DNA from: Richelia sp. UBA3308
Lineage (GTDB): Bacteria > Cyanobacteriota > Cyanobacteriia > Cyanobacteriales > Nostocaceae
Direction of reading: 5' to 3'
DNA: 9,454 nt
NCBI GenBank assembly: GCA_002361335.1
Contig: DESS01000135.1
Coordinates: 1-9,454, forward strand
In this document: positions 6,156 to 9,454 of the stretch, piece after piece
Layout: each line of letters opens with the position of its first letter
Numbering within the stretch: position 1 is the first letter of the stretch
Program-made: the position numbers and the translations under genes
Notes under the pieces: generated by a model
What the model saw: the letters and a program-made list of their open reading frames with translations, nothing else
What the model was told of the DNA's origin: nothing
Databases searched by the model: none

Positions 6156-6456
6156 GGTAGTTGAATTTAATAGCTTTATTGCTTTATTGCTTTGTTCGCT
6201 AGTTAGCAATTACGAATTATATTCGCACCCAATAAAGAGACGTAAATGAGTATGAAAATCGCAAATATTCCGATCCCGCTTTCAAATTACCTATCTTTAT
6301 TGTCTTGAAAAGTTTTACCCTATGAGTTCAGTTATTTCCTCAACAATTCCCTATTTTTTATATCAAGTCCCTTTGAATAGTTGTGATTATCAAGCGCGAA
6401 GCTTCCATGTTCGGCTTTATGTGTTCCCAAAGTTAGTAATTCCAAAGTAATGCCTT

Positions 6457-6481
6457 AAAGGATGTTTAATAAGTATCCTTT
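6457..6481 (+). terminator. Terminator-like hairpin AAAGGAT...ATCCTTT
   Basis: A perfect 7-bp stem (6457-6463 with 6475-6481), an 11-base loop, and the T run 6479-6483 at its 3' side. It lies 6 bases after the stop of a small unassigned ORF (6322-6450). It is weak in GC and may be chance. Confidence 0.35.
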
Positions 6482-6512
6482 TTAAAGCAATTATCAGATT
6501 ATTCCTCCTCTC

Positions 6513-6543
6513 CCCCTGATGAATTAGGGGTTAAAGTCCCCCT
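6513..6543 (+). repeat. Two mutually exclusive short hairpins
   Basis: AGGGG (6526-6530) can pair with CCCCT upstream (6513-6517) or CCCCT downstream (6539-6543). Such competing stems occur in attenuators, but no gene follows closely, so the function is unknown. Confidence 0.35.
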
Positions 6544-6554
6544 TTAAAAGGTGA

Positions 6555-6595
6555 GCCACTGCTCCGGCACGGTTTCCTCCGTTGTAGCATGTGGC
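6555..6595. repeat. Imperfect palindromic repeat with nested hairpin
   Basis: Outer arms GCCACTGCT (6555-6563) and AGCATGTGGC (6586-6595) pair with one bulge; a nested ACGG-TTTCCT-CCGT (6569-6582) sits in the loop. It is GC-rich against its surroundings. The sequence resembles dispersed palindromic repeats I recall from Nostocales genomes; a genome-wide count would settle it. Confidence 0.5.
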
Positions 6596-6665
6596 GTGGA
6601 TAATGGGGGATCTGAAAATTTAGCAGTTTATTTATCACCGCTCCTCTTAATCTTTTTCAAAGCTG

Positions 6666-6705
6666 TAAACCCCAGGGAATGCTGAACATTTTTACCTGGG
6701 GTTTA
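6666..6705. repeat. Perfect 11-bp inverted repeat
   Basis: TAAACCCCAGG (6666-6676) and CCTGGGGTTTA (6695-6705) around 18 bases; a GCT/AGC extension (6662-6664 with 6706-6708) is possible past one bulged base. No T tract follows. It is a stable RNA stem or a repeat-element end. Confidence 0.55.
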
Positions 6706-6722
6706 AGCAGTGCCTGCCCCTA

Positions 6723-6755
6723 GCGATAAGCCCAAAGGGCATCATCGCCATTTTT
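6723..6755 (+). terminator. Possible rho-independent terminator upstream of the hydrolase
   Basis: GCGAT...ATCGC (6723-6727 with 6744-6748) encloses GCCC-AAA-GGGC (6730-6740), followed by CATTTTT (6749-6755). It would end plus-strand transcripts entering from the left and insulate the gene starting at 6842. Confidence 0.45.
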
Positions 6756-6841
6756 AACTAATTAACCGGATATGATATGACCGTCAATGCTCAAACACCG
6801 TTACCATAATAAGAAAGACTTTACTAAACTTCATAAAAACT

Positions 6842-7723
6842 GTGACTACCATATCCCAACCAACAACAACCACCTTTGAAAAATTCTTTTGGACTTGGAA
6901 AAGTTACAAAATTCAATATACCGTAATGGGTGAGGGAAAGCCTTTAGTATTAATTCATGGTTTTGGTGCATCCATCGGACATTGGCGGAAAAACATTCCC
7001 GTATTAGCTGGTGCTGGCTATCAGGTATTTGCCCTTGATTTATTAGGCTTTGGCGGTTCTGATAAAGCATCCATCGACTACAGCGTAAATTTATGGGTGG
7101 AATTGATCAAAGACTTTTGGCAACAACATATCAAACAACCCGCAGTATTTATTGGTAACTCCGTCGGTGCCTTGATCGGTTTGACAATAGCAGTAGAGCA
7201 TCCCGAAATTACCACCGGCGCAGTTTTAATCAACGCTGCTGGAGGTTTAAGTCATCGTCCCCACGAACTAAACCTACCACTACGCTTTGTCATGGGTGCT
7301 TTTAACAAATTAGTTAGTCATCCGATAACAGGTAAATTTGTATTCAATAATATTCGCAGAAAATCCCAAATTCGCCGTACCCTTTACCAAGTTTATCGCG
7401 ATCGCCAAGCTGTCACGGACGAATTAGTCGATATGCTTTACCAACCATCCTGCGACGAAGGGGCACAACAAGTATTTGCCTCAATTTTGACAGCTCCTCC
7501 CGGTATTTCCCCAGAGGAATTATTACCCAAAATTGAACGTCCATTATTAGTAATTTGGGGTGCAGACGACCCTTGGACACCAATTACAGGTGCTAAACTT
7601 TACGAAAATGCCCAAGCCAATGGTAAAGAGATCAAAATTATACCAATTCCCGGTGCCGGTCATTGTCCCCACGATGAAGTTCCCGATTTAGTTAATCCCC
7701 AAATTATCGAATGGCTTAATTAG
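6842..7723 (+). CDS. Alpha/beta-fold hydrolase
   Basis: 293 residues, complete. The serine hydrolase triad is clear: nucleophile S107 in GNSVGA (105-110), acid D243 in WGADDPWTP, and H274 in GAGHCPHDE; the oxyanion segment is HGFGASIGHW (39-48). The cap region (about 135-225) is helical. The start, the long DLLGFGGSDK stretch and the HCPHDEVPDLV ending resemble the cyanobacterial/plant clade that includes pheophytinase and chlorophyll dephytylase, so a role on chlorophyll-derived or other hydrophobic esters is possible but only inferred; the substrate is unknown. Start is a GTG at 6842 without a good ribosome binding site; the next ATG, codon 29, would cut into the first conserved strand. A HIP1 site is at 7398-7405. 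The gene converges with the metallopeptidase gene across a heptad array. Confidence 0.9.
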   Translation: MTTISQPTTTTFEKFFWTWKSYKIQYTVMGEGKPLVLIHGFGASIGHWRKNIPVLAGAGYQVFALDLLGFGGSDKASIDYSVNLWVELIKDFWQQHIKQPAVFIGNSVGALIGLTIAVEHPEITTGAVLINAAGGLSHRPHELNLPLRFVMGAFNKLVSHPITGKFVFNNIRRKSQIRRTLYQVYRDRQAVTDELVDMLYQPSCDEGAQQVFASILTAPPGISPEELLPKIERPLLVIWGADDPWTPITGAKLYENAQANGKEIKIIPIPGAGHCPHDEVPDLVNPQIIEWLN

Positions 7724-7755
7724 AGAGATGGGCGGATGGGGAAGGGGACAATAAA

Positions 7756-7788
7756 GAATTAAGAATTAAGAATTAAGAATTAAGAATT
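7756..7788. repeat. Heptad array (GAATTAA) of about 4.7 copies
   Basis: Four exact GAATTAA heptads (7756-7783) plus a partial GAATT. It lies between two convergent stop codons and is a different repeat unit from the array at 1084. Confidence 0.85.
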
Positions 7789-7802
7789 CATAATTCTTAA
7801 TT
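7778..7802. terminator. AT-only hairpin between convergent genes
   Basis: AATTAAGAATT (7778-7788), loop CAT, AATTCTTAATT (7792-7802). A perfect 11-bp stem whose left arm is the end of the heptad array. It could act as a bidirectional 3' end for the hydrolase and metallopeptidase genes, although it lacks the GC-rich stem of a classical terminator. Confidence 0.4.
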
Positions 7803-7834
7803 ATATTCACTCTCGCCTTCCTAACTCCTAAAAA

Positions 7835-8674
7835 CTAACCAGCAAAAGTATTACATTTGTCAACACTGCCCGATTGAATACCGCGTTTAAACCACTTTAC
7901 ACGTTGCGCTGAACTTCCATGAGTAAAAGATTCCGGGACAACATATCCTCTAGATTGTCTTTGCAAGCGATCGTCTCCTATGCTTGCAGCAGCATTAAGA
8001 GCTTCTTCAATATCCCCAGGTTCTAAAATTTGCCGCGATCTTTGTGCGTGATGTGCCCAAATCCCGGCGAAACAATCTGCTTGTAATTCTAATTTTACCG
8101 AAAGTTTATTAGCTTCAACTTGGCTGACTCGATTTTGTACGCTTCTAACTTGATCGGAAATTCCCATTAAATTTTGGACGTGATGTCCAACTTCATGAGC
8201 AACTACATATGCTCTAGCAAAATCTCCAGGTGCCCCAAGTTTGTTTTTTAAATCTCGGAAAAAACTTAAATCCAGGTATACTTTTTGGTCTGGAGGACAG
8301 TAAAAAGGACCAACAGCAGCATTTGCGTAACCGCAAGCCGATTCTACCGCATCATCGAACAGAACTAACCTTGGTTCCCGGTAGTTTTTCCCCATGCGTC
8401 GGAATAGGGAATTCCAGGTATCCTCAGTATCGGCGAGTACAACTGAAACAAATTGTCCCATCTCATCTCTAGGTTGGGAGGTAGTTTGAGTTGAACCGGA
8501 ATAACCGTCATCTTGAAGTATTATTTGGTTGATTATTGCTGGATCTACACCCAAAAAAATCGCAATTAAAGTCAGAATTAAACCACCAATACCCCCACCA
8601 ATTACACCAGGAGAAACCTTTTTACCACGTTTATCTTCAACATTATCGCTTCTTCGACCAAATTCCCAACGCAT
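7835..8674 (-). CDS. Neutral zinc metallopeptidase, YpfJ family, membrane-anchored
   Basis: 279 residues, full length for the YpfJ/Zn_peptidase family (PF04228). The N-terminus is basic and polar (1-22), then one glycine-rich membrane helix (about 24-43, IGGGIGGLILTLIAIFLGVD), and a linker rich in Ser, Thr and Gln (57-70). The catalytic part carries VVAHEVGHHVQN (157-168) with the HExxH zinc motif H160-E161-x2-H164; E196 in LELQAD is the likely third ligand. C114 and C126 in the SACGYANAAVGPFYCPP region are conserved in the family as I recall it. The C-terminus FTHGSSAQRVKWFKRG is a family signature. The physiological substrate of this family is unknown. Start is ATG at 8674-8672, with AGGA about 11 bases upstream. 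It stands alone, convergent with the hydrolase gene. Confidence 0.92.
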   Translation of the reverse strand: MRWEFGRRSDNVEDKRGKKVSPGVIGGGIGGLILTLIAIFLGVDPAIINQIILQDDGYSGSTQTTSQPRDEMGQFVSVVLADTEDTWNSLFRRMGKNYREPRLVLFDDAVESACGYANAAVGPFYCPPDQKVYLDLSFFRDLKNKLGAPGDFARAYVVAHEVGHHVQNLMGISDQVRSVQNRVSQVEANKLSVKLELQADCFAGIWAHHAQRSRQILEPGDIEEALNAAASIGDDRLQRQSRGYVVPESFTHGSSAQRVKWFKRGIQSGSVDKCNTFAG

Positions 8675-8833
8675 CTCTAATTCCTAATTAGTAATATGGC
8701 TTACGCCACACTTTGTGGGTGAAGGTAATTCCAGATTTAGGATACAACCACCTAGGAAAAAAATCTCTAGGGATGGGGATACAGAACAAAGGATAAAGGT
8801 CAAAGGTCTACATGTTAAAAATAATATCGTATT

Positions 8834-8882
8834 AATATCCTATGCCCTATGCCCTATGCCCCATGCCCCATATCCCATATCC
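8834..8882. repeat. Degenerate heptad array (YATGCCC/CATATCC), seven copies
   Basis: In-phase heptads: AATATCC, three TATGCCC, CATGCCC and two CATATCC. The array ends 7 bases from the psaD stop codon. It is a third, unrelated repeat unit in this window. Confidence 0.8.
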
Positions 8883-8889
8883 TAATTAA

Positions 8890-9321
8890 TTAAGAAGGAT
8901 TAGGAGCGTCATAAGGTGCTACGCCACTAAACTTAAGTGTTGCAGCACTAGGATTATTGCCAATTTTACGGGCATTAAAACGTACTTTTTCACGACCTTG
9001 ATTAACCTTCTCAGGGAAGACACCATCAGCCGGATGTAAGTACTGAGTTTCCCCACTGGGGTAAATCCGGTAAATTTTGTAATCATTGATTTTCATTTTC
9101 CGGAATTGAGCGCCCAAAGCAATACCGTACTCTTTACGAGAAATTTCCAGTAAATTTTCGCCTTCAAGCATTACTGCAGCGCCACCAGTTGGCATTTCAA
9201 AAACCTGTTCCTTGGGACTAGTCCAAGTAATTGCGTACTTCTCCTCAACATTTGCTTTTTGTAGCAACCCACCAGTGCTGCCACCAAATTTTGGAGTTTG
9301 TCCAGAGAGTGTTTCTGCCAT
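8890..9321 (-). CDS. psaD: Photosystem I reaction centre subunit II (PsaD)
   Basis: 143 residues, the usual cyanobacterial length. PsaD is a stromal-side peripheral subunit of photosystem I; it docks ferredoxin and stabilises PsaC and PsaE on the reaction centre. The sequence is unmistakable: MAETLSGQTPKFGGSTGGLL at the start, AITWTSPKEQVFEMPTGGAA (30-49), the basic ferredoxin-docking stretch around 62-82 (RKEYGIALGAQFRKMKINDY), IYPSGETQYLHPADGVFPEK (86-105), and EKVRFNARKIG. Start is the ATG at 9321-9319. The frame stays open for 36 codons upstream to an ATG at 9429, but that part has no PsaD resemblance and would give an abnormal length. GAGTGA about 10 bases upstream is a weak ribosome binding site. 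It is monocistronic in this window. Confidence 0.97.
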   Translation of the reverse strand: MAETLSGQTPKFGGSTGGLLQKANVEEKYAITWTSPKEQVFEMPTGGAAVMLEGENLLEISRKEYGIALGAQFRKMKINDYKIYRIYPSGETQYLHPADGVFPEKVNQGREKVRFNARKIGNNPSAATLKFSGVAPYDAPNPS

Positions 9322-9381
9322 AAAATATTCACTCAACGTTTTTAGGGCATCGTAACACTGCGACTGGGGACATATTGCGAT

Positions 9382-9399
9382 TATGTTAGGAACTTTAAC
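9382..9399 (-). promoter_or_regulatory. Possible HLR1-like (RpaB) site upstream of psaD
   Basis: On minus it reads GTTAAAGT-TC-CTAACATA, 12 of 16 matches to the HLR1 direct repeat (G/T)TTACAWW spaced by 2 bases, 60 bases before the psaD ATG. A CATAAT -10 candidate on minus overlaps its downstream half. Photosystem I genes are known RpaB targets in other cyanobacteria. It also overlaps an imperfect dyad (TAGGAACT/AGTTCTTA, 9387-9407). Confidence 0.35.
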
Positions 9400-9423
9400 A
9401 GTTCTTAGAAATTTGCTCCGAAA

Positions 9424-9447
9424 GGGCATTCAGAATTTAGAATGCCC
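9424..9447. repeat. Perfect 8-bp stem-loop at the right edge
   Basis: GGGCATTC (9424-9431), 8-base loop, GAATGCCC (9440-9447). It lies about 100 bases upstream of the psaD start. It is probably the 3'-end structure of a gene beyond the window or a dispersed palindrome; no T tract is visible within the sequence available. Confidence 0.4.
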
Positions 9448-9454
9448 GAATTTA

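Larger units (their letters stand above)
6156..6841. other. Spacer with several stem-loops, no confident gene
   Basis: Begins with the last decayed transposase codons, then short T-rich repeats (GCTTTATT units, 6170-6195) and one stray heptad-like GCAATTACGAATTAT (6204-6218). A 42-codon ORF at 6322-6450 lacks a ribosome binding site and family resemblance. From 6457 to 6748 there are at least five stem-loops, listed separately. The rest, to the hydrolase start, is AT-rich with a TATGAT (6771-6776) but no matching -35. Confidence 0.5.

Noticed and set aside
9322..9429. 36-codon in-frame N-terminal extension of psaD from ATG 9429
   Set aside because: It has no PsaD resemblance, would exceed the family length, and overlaps the probable promoter region and the edge stem-loop. 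MAETLSGQ is the standard N-terminus.

Overview
The window looks like chromosomal DNA of a filamentous, probably heterocyst-forming cyanobacterium. The evidence is a recognisable psaD gene (photosystem I subunit II), five copies of the HIP1 octamer GCGATCGC (692-699, 798-805, 1679-1686, 5856-5863, 7398-7405), AT-rich spacers carrying heptanucleotide STRR-type tandem repeats of the kind known from Nostocales, and decayed IS remains. The genus cannot be fixed from the sequence alone.

Layout. Left edge: a short, probably truncated DUF3598-like reading frame on minus (3-239), divergent from a RidA/YjgF-family gene on plus (317-712). A 464-bp spacer follows with stem-loops, a C-rich tract and a 12-copy heptad array that runs into the stop codon of a complete histone-deacetylase-superfamily gene on minus (1177-2094). 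A 474-bp AT-rich spacer with one GC-rich hairpin separates this from a likely two-gene minus-strand operon: a small stand-alone PAS protein (3592-4041), then a GntR-type regulator (2569-3555).

The centre is the most unusual part. Divergent from the PAS/GntR pair, after about 670 bp, lies a heme-oxygenase-like (TenA/CADD-type) putative diiron protein on plus (4736-5485). The spacer holds a good sigma70-type promoter (4128-4156), a perfect palindrome at the expected transcription start (4158-4171), and two tiny ORFs with strong Shine-Dalgarno sequences whose peptides both end in Phe-Cys. A regulator pair diverging from a metal-dependent enzyme with a long leader suggests local control, but this is inference.

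Next comes a dead IS5-type transposase fragment (5760-6155) and a 686-bp spacer rich in stem-loops (6457-6748), then an alpha/beta hydrolase on plus (6842-7723). It converges on a membrane-anchored neutral zinc metallopeptidase on minus (7835-8674) across a heptad array that folds into an AT hairpin. The right end is psaD on minus (8890-9321), with another heptad array at its 3' side and a possible RpaB (HLR1-like) site upstream.

Apart from the PAS-GntR pair no operon is evident; most genes stand alone, separated by repeat-rich spacers. No tRNA, rRNA or CRISPR array was seen.
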